Assembly (NCBI GenBank): GCA_963680875.1
Contig: OY804579.1
Location: 22,181,804-22,245,803 of the forward strand
Direction: 5' to 3'
DNA: 64,000 nucleotides
Source of the DNA: Bathymodiolus brooksi
Lineage: Eukaryota; Mollusca; Bivalvia; Mytilida; Modiolidae
Shown: piece after piece, positions 51,886 to 61,580 of the stretch
How the letters are laid out: each line of letters starts with the position of its first letter
Numbering within the stretch: position 1 is the stretch's first letter
Position numbers and translations under genes: made by a program
The notes under the pieces: generated by a model
Databases searched by the model: none
Told to the model about the DNA's origin: nothing
The model's input: only the letters and a program-made list of their open reading frames with translations

Positions 51886-53180
51886 TTTTTGTCCATAGCT
51901 ATTTCTACTTGTCCATGACTAGTTGTTCTCTTCCATGGATAAATGTACTTGCCCATGGCTAGCTGTACTCATCTATGGTTAAATGTATTTGGTCCATGGC
52001 TAGCTGTACTCATCCATGGCTAAATGTCTTGTCCATGGCTAGCTGTACTCATCTATGGTTAAATGTACTTGTCCATGGCTAGCTGTACTCATCTATGGTT
52101 AAATGTACTTGTCCATGGCTAACTGTACTCATCCATGGCTAAATGTACCTGTCAATGGCTAGCTGTACTCATCCATCGCTAAATGTACTTGTCAATGGCT
52201 AGCTGTACTAATCTATGGTTAAATGTACGTGTCCATGGCTAGTTGTACTCATCCATTGCTAGATGTACTTGTCCATGGCTAGCTGTACTCATCCATCACT
52301 AAATGTACTTGTCCATGGCTAGCTGTACTCATCCATCACTAAATGTACTTCTCCATGGCTAGCTGTACTCATCCATCGCTAAATGTACTTGTCCATGTCT
52401 AGATGTACTCTTTCATTGCTAAATGTACTTCTCCATGGCTAGCTGTACTCATCTATGGTTAAATGTACTTGTCCATGGCTAGCTGTACTCATCACTCATC
52501 CATCGCTAAATGTACTTGTCCATGTCTAGCTGTACTCATCTATGGTTAAATGTACTTGTCCATGGCTAATTATACTCATCCATCGCTAAATGTACTTGTC
52601 CATGGCTAGCTGTACTCATCCATCACTGGCTAGCTGTACTCATCCATGGCTAAATGTACTTGTCCATGTCTAACTGTACTCTTCCATTGCTAAATTTACT
52701 TCTCTGTGGCTAGTGTACTCATCTATGGTTAAATGTACTTGTCCATGGCTAGCTATGCTCATCTATGGTTAAAGGTACTTGTCATCCATGTCTAGCTGTA
52801 CTCATCCATTGCTAAATGTAATTGTCAATGCTAGCTGTACTCATCCATCACTAAATGTACTTGTCCATGTCTAGCTGTACTCATACATGGTTAAATGTAC
52901 TTGTCCATGGCTAGCTGTACTCATCCATCGCTAAATGTACTTGTCCATGTCTAGCTGTACTCATCCATGGTTAAATGTACTTGTCCATGGCTAGCTGTAC
53001 TCATCCATGGCTAAATGTACTTGTCCATGTCTAGCTGTACTCATCCATGACTAAATGTACTTGTCCATGGCTAGCTGTACTCATCCATCGCTAAATGTAC
53101 TCATTCATGGCTATTTGTACTTGTTCTTACTAGTTGTACCCATCAATGGCTAGTTGTACTCGTCCATAGCTTGTTCTACT
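51886..53180 (+). repeat. 40-bp satellite built from two 20-bp half-units, about 32 copies
   Basis: Half-units TCCATGGCTAGCTGTACTCA and TCCATGGCTAAATGTACTTG alternate, so the basic period is 20 bp and the alternating dimer is 40 bp. Copies vary at TCCATGG/TCTATGG/TCCATCG and GGCT/GTCT. A few places break the alternation (52485-52500 and 52615-52640). No coding potential. Confidence 0.92.
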
Positions 53181-53467
53181 CGATACAACTTTATGTGAAT
53201 TAGATTGTCAATAACTGGAGGAAAGTAAATGGGTTTCTCTGAGTAATCTGGTTTCCTCTATCAATAAAATTAACATTCATGATATAGCTGAAATAAAACG
53301 CCTATAGCAGTAATCTTAATTCCTTAACTGTATTAAATGTCAACATGATCTGTTATATATGTTGTATATATGATACACCTCAATGAAGTTTGATCTAATA
53401 CCAGTTATTTATCCTTCATCTTTTTCATGCTAATCTGTTGTCAAATGTATCAAATAGAAATGTAATA
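53181..53467 (+). other. Intron, short unique stretch
   Basis: Contains a degraded SINE-like motif, GATATAGCTGAAATAAAACG, near 53281. Nothing else is recognised. Confidence 0.5.
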
Positions 53468-54353
53468 CAGTCAAGCCTGTATTAAGAGGTCATCTGTTGG
53501 ACAAAGAAAAAGTGGTCTTTTAAGACAGGTGACCTGTTAAAAGAGGTTCAAATCATATGAAATTTTCAATGACAGGACAAGAAAAAGGTGATCTTTTAAT
53601 ACAGGTGACTGCTTAATAGAGGTGACCACATGGGCAGGTTTGACTTAATAGAGGTGACCACGTGGGTAGGTCTGACTTAATAGAGGTGACCACATGGACA
53701 GGTTTGAATTAATAGAGGTGACCACATGGGCAGGTTTGACTTAATAGAGGTGACCACATGGGCAGGTTTGACTTAATAGAGGTGACCACGTGGGTAGGTC
53801 TGACTTAATAGAGGTGACCACATGGGCAGGTTTAACTTAATAGAGGTGACCACATGGGCAGGTTTGACTTAATAGAGTGACCACATGGGCAGGTTTGACT
53901 TAATAGAGGTGACCACATGGGTAGGTCTGACTTAATAGAGGTGACCACATGGGCAGGTTTGAATTAATAGAGGTGACCACATGGGCAGGTTTGACTTAAT
54001 AGAGGTGACCACATGGGCAGGTTTGACTTAATAGAGGTGACCACATGGGCAGGTTTGACTTAATAGAGGTGACCACATGGGCAGGTTTGACTTTATTAAT
54101 AGAGGTGACCACATGGGCAGGTTTGACTTAATAGAGGTGACCACATGGGCTGGTTTGACTTAATAGAGGTGACCACATGGGCAGGTTTGACTTAATAGAG
54201 GTGACCACATGGGCAGGTTTGACTTAATAGAGGTGACCACATGGGCAGGTTTGACTTAATAGAGGTGACCACATGGGCTGGTTTGACTTAATAGAGGTGA
54301 CCACATGGACCGGTTTGACTTAATAGAGGTGACCACATGGGCTGGTTTGACTG
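53468..54353 (-). mobile_element. Mariner-like MITE expanded into a 32-bp satellite
   Basis: The left end is CAGTCAAGCCTGTATTAAGA after TA at 53466-53467. The first 170 bp is the reverse complement of the MITE at 20800-20978 (both with GACAGGACAAGAAAAAG/CTTTTTCTTTGTCC segments). From about 53619 the terminal segment CAGGTTTGACTTAATAGAGG then TGACCACATGGG is repeated about 23 times with a 32-bp period. The last copy ends GGTTTGACTG followed by TA (54354-54355), the natural MITE terminus. The satellite therefore lies wholly between the two ends of one element. Confidence 0.88.
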
Positions 54354-54355
54354 TA

Positions 54356-54700
54356 TATTTATTCAGACTTGTTAAGATCTTTATTTTAAGCTTATATGAC
54401 TTATATAAATGTATTTGTTTAAAGAGAATGATAATAAAGTACACTATAACGGAATCGTCTCTTGGTTTAACAGTTATGATAAAAGGTAAATTTGTGTACT
54501 GTTATCGTGACCCTTGGTGATATTGCTTTCTTGGTAGCTTTGTTATAAAGGCTTTGCTACAAGGCTGTAGTTTATGGTATGGTTATGACTTTTTTCATTT
54601 ATTTGATTCCTTTCCTGGACAATTTATATTTTTAATACCTTTGTGAGAACTTTTAGGTTATAGAATTATTTCCAAAGTTCTTTTTTTGTACTAGCTGCAT
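54356..54700 (+). other. Intron, no feature seen
   Basis: AT-rich sequence without exon-like features or recognised repeat. Confidence 0.5.
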
Positions 54701-54704
54701 AAAG

Positions 54705-55065
54705 GGAACATGGTTTGTCCGGCTAACCCCCCACCCCCCCCCCCCCCCCCCCCCCCCTACAGGTTTAGAGCTACAGCTTTGATATTTTGCAGGATGTTTA
54801 TACACATAATGGAGGTGTGCATGTCCACAGGATTTTGATTTTCATCAAATATTCTCAAAATGACAGGTAGTTGGACTTAGTCATTTTGTTCGTCCGTCTG
54901 GATATAGATACATGGTTTGTCCGGCTATCTCCTCCTACAGTTTTGGAGCTACAGCTTTAATATTTTTTAGGATGTTTATACACATAATGGAGGTGTGCAT
55001 GTCCACAGGATTTTGATGGTCAGGCAGGGGCATCATTGGTGTCTTACAGACACACTTCATTTTTA
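54705..55065 (+). repeat. 202-bp tandem duplication with a poly-C tract
   Basis: CATGGTTTGTCCGGCTA occurs at 54709 and 54911 (202 bp apart). Each is followed by GAGCTACAGCTTTGATATTT-like sequence and then by GGATGTTTATACACATAATG with GAGGTGTGCATGTCCACAGG. The first copy contains an almost pure C run (54729-54757). This is a two-unit fragment of a dispersed tandem-unit repeat; TTCGTCCGTCTGGATATAG near 54890 resembles hairpin-headed families. Confidence 0.8.
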
Positions 55066-56054
55066 AAAAATCATTCCTAACAAAACATATGGAATAAGCT
55101 GCTGAACATTAAACTGTTGGTAGATTATTGTAGATTACCATTGGATGTTCATCTAAAAACCTATTGTTTCTATGGTAGAACACAGTCTGAGATGACTGCC
55201 ATTTTTAATGTACGTAAGGACTTAGAAACTGCTTAAGTTCATTAAGTGCATGTTTTATGGAGGGAATATAGTAATTGGCCCAAGGAATGATACAGAGTCA
55301 GGTGAACCTCAAAACTTCCACCCATATTGCCACGTAGGTGACCTTAGCTGATTTTGTCTGACCTGTTTAGGCCCTTTGGTTTTATTGATCTCAAACACTT
55401 AAACTGTTTGGCTTCCTAATCTTTTGTCTTTGAGCGTACCTGATGTGCACTAAATTTGATATCTACATGTTTTTTACTTACCTCTGTACACATAGTGATT
55501 TATTGTTTGTAGATCTGTTCTCGTCATAAATATAACTGAATTACTACTCTCTTGATCTTAAACAATAGGCGTGTATATATTACCATTCGTTTCTGATGTC
55601 CCAGTAGTGATTTGTAGTCAGTATTAGCTGTTGTAAATCATGTCTATTTATATTGTTTGTAAACATCTGTAAATCTTCTATTAAGAAACCACAATAGCAA
55701 ATACTGTTTTAATATGATATAGGTGGATTTTTACAGGACTAAAAATGTTTCCATTCATCTGCAAATGGTTGTTTTTAAACCTCAGAAAACAGAAAAAAAT
55801 GGTTGTAGTTCCAGATAAATTCAATTTATTTTTTTAGAGTAGCATGGTAAGTGATGAGCATAACTCACTGTTATTAAAAAAGGCATCAAATATATTATTC
55901 CCACCATGAATTGAAATAAGCAATTTTCTATAACTATGACAGTATCCAGCTTCATAGTTTTGTGGTTCTTTTTTGGCTAGAGATCAGCTTTGTAGCGATA
56001 TTTTTTATGCATGCATTCACAGTGAATGAGAGAATGAAAAGATGATTTTTTTAG
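55066..56054 (+). other. Intron, no gene seen
   Basis: Non-coding. ATAAATATAACTGAATTACT near 55527 is a weak match to the SINE-like motif. Nothing else is supported. Confidence 0.5.
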
Positions 56055-56345
56055 TTGTCCTTTTAGCACTATGGTGCATAGTCCAACTTTTTCTTCAAGC
56101 TTTGCCTGTCCACTGATTTCAAACACAAATTAGAGTCTAAACACCTATCAAACTCATTCTAATATTTGATGGATTCACTGAACGTGTTTAGACTGTCAAA
56201 TTAGAGTCTAAGCGCCTATCAAACTCATTCTAATATTTGATGGATCCATTGAACGTGTTTAGACTGTCAAATTTGTGTTTGAAACAGATGCACAGGTAAA
56301 GTTTGAAAGGAACTTTAAGGAAAAATTTGACTGTGTTAACACACA
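56055..56345. mobile_element. Hairpin MITE with 71-bp internal duplication
   Basis: The left half (TGTCCACTGATTTCAAACAC) and right half (GTGTTTGAAACAGATGCACA) are inverted, and the outer parts CAACTTTTTCTTCAAGC and GGAAAAATTTGACTGTG pair loosely. A segment beginning AAATTAGAGTCTAA is duplicated (56127 and 56198, 71 bp). Same family as 57577-57800. Exact ends are uncertain. Confidence 0.65.
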
Positions 56346-57181
56346 TTAAGTTGCTATTGTCTGCCTTGCAAAGAAGTAAAAGATTTTTTTGCAGCGTGAA
56401 TTGACACATAGTACAATATGAAACTAGATGTCAGGGTAGACAAAATAAGCATCGTCATAGTAGAATGAATATATGAAAGCACGTTTTGTAATGATTGATA
56501 TTTCAACTTGTTATTGTAAGCCTGAATAATCGGCATCATAAATCAAAAAGTCTAATTTAAACTCTTTTGTTTGTAGTAGAGTAAGGAAGTTCCCTATTTA
56601 TTGTTCTTTGTTTCTATAGCTTTATAGGGGAATGAAGTTCCTAGCTGCAAAGCTGTAGCTCTTAACACTAACAGTGTTTCTTTTTCTTTTTTCTCTTTTT
56701 TTTTTTACCATAGAGCTAAGGAGTTCACCCATTTATAAACTTGTGGAATTCCGACTCAAACTAAGGTTGGACAGTTGCGAGCTACTATTCCGCAGCTAAG
56801 AATTTCCCTTGTTTTTGTTTCTATATCATTAAATATTCATGACATAGGGTAACTCACATCTGAACTGTATGGAGGTTTCTTCAGATCTCAGATACCACAT
56901 CCTATCTCTGATGCCACATCCTATCAGTAAAGGGTCCCGTGGTGTTTAAATTTTTAAATGTTCTCGTCCTGAATATAGCTGAAAAATTGCTTGCTGACGT
57001 TAAACACCAATCAATCAATCAATCAATCAATCAATATCAGTAAAGGGGAGCAAGTGAGAGATGTAATTTTAATCAGATTACAATTTCAAGGACATAACAT
57101 GTATTACCTCCCTTGTCTCTAAAAACTATTTTGATAATTAATTAAACATAAGCAATAATTTTATTTAAACTAGGATGTAGT

Positions 57182-57228
<47 letters not shown>

Positions 57229-57576
57229 ATAATGAATTGTTGTGTAAAATATCTCAATACTGATGACATTTTCTCCAGCAAGAGATTGTTGTGCTATTTC
57301 AACCTTGTGACATTTTCTACGGTAAGAGATTGTAGTCCCTATTTCAACCTTGTGGTGCTACACCTAAATAGATGGTAATGTGATATAAATGTCATTTTAG
57401 CCTAAATATTTATTGACTGTTTAATACAATGTTGTGTAGGAACTGTATATGTGTTTATGCTTGTCCTTTCAGCATAGCCAATTAAAACATTGGTAATATT
57501 TATTGTTTATTTACAGAAGTATTTTAAATACACATTTAGTAAATAATATTGCACTCTATTTTACATATGTTTGTAT
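56346..57576 (+). other. Intron with SINE-like tail and TA microsatellite
   Basis: At 56950-57035 GAATATAGCTGAAAAATTGC with TGACGTTAAACACC is followed by an (AATC)n run, a SINE-like 3' end on the + strand. A (TA)n tract lies at about 57188-57226. A pyrimidine-rich acceptor-like site at 56690-56713 has no convincing exon after it. No gene. Confidence 0.55.
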
Positions 57577-57800
57577 AAAGGTGTATTGACACAATCAAAT
57601 TTGTCCTTCAGACTCACTTTAAACTTCATCTGTACACCTATTTCAAACACTAATTTGAACGTCTATACACATGTCAAACAGGTTTGATAGGTTCAACAAA
57701 TATTGGAAGGGAGTTTAGGTGTTTAGACTCAAATTTGTGCTTGAAATAGGTGGACAGGTACAGTTTGAAGGAAAAATGTTGACCATTCAAACACACCTTT
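57577..57800. mobile_element. Hairpin MITE (AAAGGTGT termini)
   Basis: The ends are AAAGGTGTATTGACACAATC and TTGACCATTCAAACACACCT TT. The arms stay complementary over most of the 224 bp (CACCTATTTCAAACACTAAT against AAATTTGTGCTTGAAATAGG TG). Flanks are TA-rich (TGTAT and ATATG), fitting a TA or AT target duplication. Second copy of the family at 56055-56345. Confidence 0.7.
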
Positions 57801-58377
57801 ATATGCCTCTGATAATATTGTAACAGAAGTTCAGTATTCTTGTAATCTATGAAATATGGTTAATCTAGCAGTTATGAATAAAATACTATCATTTCTTTTC
57901 TTTTACTGGAATTTAAAGAAATGTGTTTTAATTGTTTTGCTCTATTTTTCACATGGAAGCCTGCTAAAAGAAGTTCTTTAATAAACAGGACAAATGTGCT
58001 GCTTTTTTTTTTTTTACACATTAACGTTTTCTTTTCAAATCGATATAATAATAATATAAGTCTTGTTACAGCCATGGATCTCCAATTACTACAAAGTAAT
58101 ATTAGGACTACCGGTATTAGAAATAATTAACATTCATTTCAGTAGTATTAATTGAACCAAAATATCGCCTTCACTAATTAATTATATACTAAATAACAAT
58201 TCATTAAAGTTTTTTTTTGATTCTCTAACTAATAAAACATATACCTTTATTGGCTTTAACAGTCTAATAAAGCATATTTTTTTTTCATAGTTGTAGAATA
58301 TTATTTTACCTTGAAATATTATAAATGAATTAATTTAATATATGAAATGAATGGTTAATTATTTTCTGTAATTTCAG
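57801..58377 (+). other. Intron upstream of the linker exon
   Basis: AT-rich with a pyrimidine tract leading to the acceptor at 58377. No repeat recognised. Confidence 0.55.
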
Positions 58378-58467
58378 GTCGCAGTCTGATGGTAAAAAAG
58401 AATGATGGTATCAAAGAGGTCCAATCAACAGATAGTACTGCTACTATTGACGATGAAGATACAAAAG
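58378..58467 (+). CDS. CaMKII: CaMKII linker exon, conserved RSLMVKK...DDEDTK segment
   Basis: 90 bp, phase 1 at both ends. Read in frame it gives RSLMVKKNDGIKEVQSTDST and then ATIDDEDTK. The STDST...DDEDTK tail matches the STESS...EDEDTK/V end of the CaMKII linker in vertebrates, and RSLMVKK resembles the fly RSM..KK. The acceptor TAATTTCAG ends at 58377 and the donor GTTTGT starts at 58468. It can follow the 20429 exon (giving NFSSRSLM) or the cassette exon (giving STGRSLM). The Ser/Thr-rich stretch is a likely target of phosphorylation. The hub domain (RKQEII...) would follow downstream, outside the window. Confidence 0.95.
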
Positions 58468-60053
58468 GTTTGTAGTTCAGAGGTCATATGTAATTCTGTA
58501 AAGGTCAATTCTATTTTTATTTCGAGCACATGTTATTATTCCAAGGGAAATTGTACATTGATGTATCCCAGTCTTTGCCTTAATTTTTTTCACCTACTTG
58601 CCTGAAAGCCAAATTTAGAAAAAAAATTATATTTATTCAAACAAATTCTTTCATAATTTTTACTTGTCACAGGCTTCGGACAAGTGGGTTAGCTCGAAGA
58701 CTGGTATCCATTCTTGATATGGATGTAACAGTTTTCTTATAAGAGCATACAGGTTTCCATTGCTTGAAAGTCTTTGTTAGTCAGAGCTAGATTACACAAT
58801 AAATAACTAACATATTTTTCAGACTATAGGTTAAGGCTTTCATGTACAAGTGTTTACCGTTAAGTTTATGGATACCATGTCAAGTAGACCTATAGCAGTC
58901 ATTCCAAAGGTCCGTCTGACATTGGGCAAAGTCCAGTAAAAATTTATTTGGTCTGGTTAAATGTACTTATCTACTGAACCAAATGTCCAATCTGCTAGTA
59001 AATTTATAGATTCAAATAACAAAATTCTAGTAAAATATGTTTTGGTCCAGTAAAGTGTATTTTTTTACTGGACTGATTATATAATTAAAATCAAATGGAA
59101 TCACTGCTACAGTTCAGATAGACTTGAAACCAAGACAGTATGGTGTATAGAAAAAAACCCAGCACAGTATGCTATGGTAGTGAGTTGAATGAATAATATA
59201 AATATATGTTACAATAATACTAAACTAGGAATCCCTTTATGTATCTTGGATATCAAAATAGTTTTAGATCATTAGAACACCCATCTGAAAATGTGTAATG
59301 CTTATTTGTTCATTTGAACACATATCTAAATGGGTTAATGCAATTAAAGACATCATTTTTCTTGTACAAGGGGGGTACAAGACAATGATACGTGCACAGA
59401 TAAAAATAGGAACCATCCATGTCATATGGACATATTTTTCAATTTTTTTATCCCAGACTTCTGTTACGGCACATGATTGGATTTTAACCAAAATTTACCA
59501 GATTTTTTTCTCATATTCTACTGATATTCACATTGTTTATCATTTTTATTGAAGTTATTTTTTTAAGGCTTCTACATTCCCATCCTTTAAAGATTTGTCT
59601 CGTTATATGACAATTGGGGGAAAAGGTGACAGTCTTTCCTAAAAGACCCACAAATATCTTTTACACCAATCAAACCCATATCTTTGAGAATATTTTTCAA
59701 ATTATATAAAATGACATAAAAGTAAGTGTAAATAACATAGATTTATGTAGGTCATATACTATATTTTTATTTCTGAGAGAATTAAATACTAACATGTGGT
59801 TAGGATAATTGCATTTAGCTCTATACTTGATAGTTGTTACGTCAAAAAACGCCCACTTTATATTTGCTTCAGAACAAGCTTAGCCATATTTTTCTAGTTT
59901 TAATCTAAAAGTTTCAAATTGCAGTATATATAGCTGTTAAAGCTGATAATAAAAAATAAGTATACTTCTGATATAATTTCTACACACATGCATATATAAA
60001 TCAAGAGTTTGTATAAAAAAATAAATGTAATTGTTTGTGACAAACTTTTCTAG
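58468..60053 (+). other. Intron, no gene
   Basis: 1586 bp. At 58910-59080 GTCCAGTAAAAATTTATTTG and TTTGGTCCAGTAAAGTGTAT form a loosely repeated region. Overlapping frames on both strands at 59264-59552 show no domain. Confidence 0.55.
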
Positions 60054-60071
60054 GAAAACCAGAAATAGATA
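60054..60071 (+). CDS. CaMKII: Candidate 18-nt CaMKII linker microexon
   Basis: Eighteen bases between an acceptor (CAAACTTTTCTAG, ending 60053) and a perfect donor GTAAGT (60072). In phase 1 it adds G-KPEID plus the first base of the next codon after DDEDTK. The length is a multiple of three and both borders are phase 1, exactly as for the two other linker exons, so it can be used optionally. Small linker insertions at this position are common among CaMKII isoforms. The evidence is splice-site quality and phase, not homology. Confidence 0.55.
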
Positions 60072-60350
60072 GTAAGTACTTTAGTTGACAAACCCTCTAA
60101 TTAGTCTTCTGGGAACTGTTTCACACAGCATCCTTAGGAATTATATACAACTTGCTCAAATGCAGGTGGATACAGATTTAAGTGTATATAAGGCTTATGG
60201 CTACTTTGTGAAATGGTAGCCTGGTTCATCTCCATTAGAGCTTGCATTGTTTACTCTTTTTTTGACGACATGACTGTTTAAGAGGTGTATTTTATTTAAT
60301 TTTTTGTGATGAGCAATACTAGATTTCTAAATATTGGAAATCTCAATATT

Positions 60351-61085
60351 TACCACAGAGCTCCAGATAATTTTCAAGTCCAAAGGGTAATTACCCCCTA
60401 CTTTTGAAAATGATGGGCATTTGCATATTTCCTTTGCACTGTTGTACTCTACTTCAGAAAAGATTGCTTACATGTACACTTTTAAAATTATGTTTGACAC
60501 AAGTGTTATTCAATAAATGCAGGATGAAAGTGAAATGTATATCTCTGTTTAATTTGACACGATTGTGTCATGTTTATTAATAAAATGTTGTAAATATTTT
60601 GTTCTCTGTATAACTGACACCACACCCTGACAAGCTATTTGCTCATTTTCAACGAACGTGTTCCCAAATTTACTTTCATTTTAGCTCTTACTTATTACGT
60701 AAACCACTCCTTATAAGGAGCACCGCATTTATTTGTAATATTGACCGCGATTAGATGATTTATCGTAAACATCCAATCAGATCTCTTTTGACATCGATGC
60801 TTAGAAAGGCAAACATTCGGTACCCCTCGGATGTATACGCTCTCTCCTTCGAAAAGTATAAAGGGAAGTAATTACGGGGAATTTCTCAAAGACAAAAATG
60901 TATTGTTAATGTACACGACTGTATTATCGTTAACAGCGTACAAGTACGCTCCGAATTTGGAGAGTTTGCTTACACAGCAATATGTATGCGTAATGTGTAC
61001 ACTCTGATCTGATAATACATGCGTTTTTAATCGTTTTTATAGCGTAAAAAACGCAAATACGCAGCTTATCTGGAGCTCTGTACCA
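60351..61085. mobile_element. 725-bp TIR element with 5-bp target duplication
   Basis: The element spans 60356-61080 with ends CAGAGCTCCAGATAA and TTATCTGGAGCTCTG, a perfect 15-bp inverted repeat. Five bases, TACCA, flank both sides (60351-60355 and 61081-61085). No coding region. Inside are GCGTACAAGTACGCTCC and AAACGCAAATACGC near the right end. The superfamily cannot be assigned from termini alone. Confidence 0.8.
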
Positions 61086-61099
61086 TACTCTAAAAATAT

Positions 61100-61202
61100 T
61101 TTACAAGACATGCAGTCACAAAATATTACAAGACAGGCAGTCACAAGATATTACAAGACATGCAGTCACAAGATATACAAGACTTGCAGTCACAAGATAT
61201 TA
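61100..61202 (+). repeat. 25-bp minisatellite, four copies
   Basis: Units of the form ACAAGACATGCAGTCACAAG then ATATT, with small changes (CAGGCAG, CTTGCAG). It abuts the right end of the 725-bp TIR element. Confidence 0.85.
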
Positions 61203-61580
61203 CACGTGAAATTTAACATTGAAATATGGATATTATTGGTTCACACCTTGTTGGTTGCACAAGATGACACTCTTCGGCTGATTCCATGATAAATTACTAC
61301 TCTTAGTTTTTAAGTAATATTTCTAATGCAAAGCCTTGGCCTTTTCAATACTTCTTGACACATACACCATTTAAGCTCTTAAATAGTCATGTCAGAATCA
61401 TTTAAAAAAATTAAAAAAAAAATTAAGTTTTTATTTTTCATCCAAACCTCACTATTGATGGCTATGCCCATCACTGTTTTTCATATGATACCTTATGTCT
61501 TCTTGACCACAGACATATTTTAACATTTCACATAGAATGTCAGATGTGTAGATCTATCTTTTTCTTCCCCTTTTTGTTAG
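61203..61580 (+). other. Intron, no gene
   Basis: Non-coding AT-rich sequence between the minisatellite and the next repeat. Nothing recognised. Confidence 0.5.

Noticed and set aside
56714..56765. Additional CaMKII linker exon after a pyrimidine tract
   Set aside because: The acceptor-like site is fair but the only donor nearby (GTTGGA) is poor, and the encoded text shows no resemblance to CaMKII linkers.
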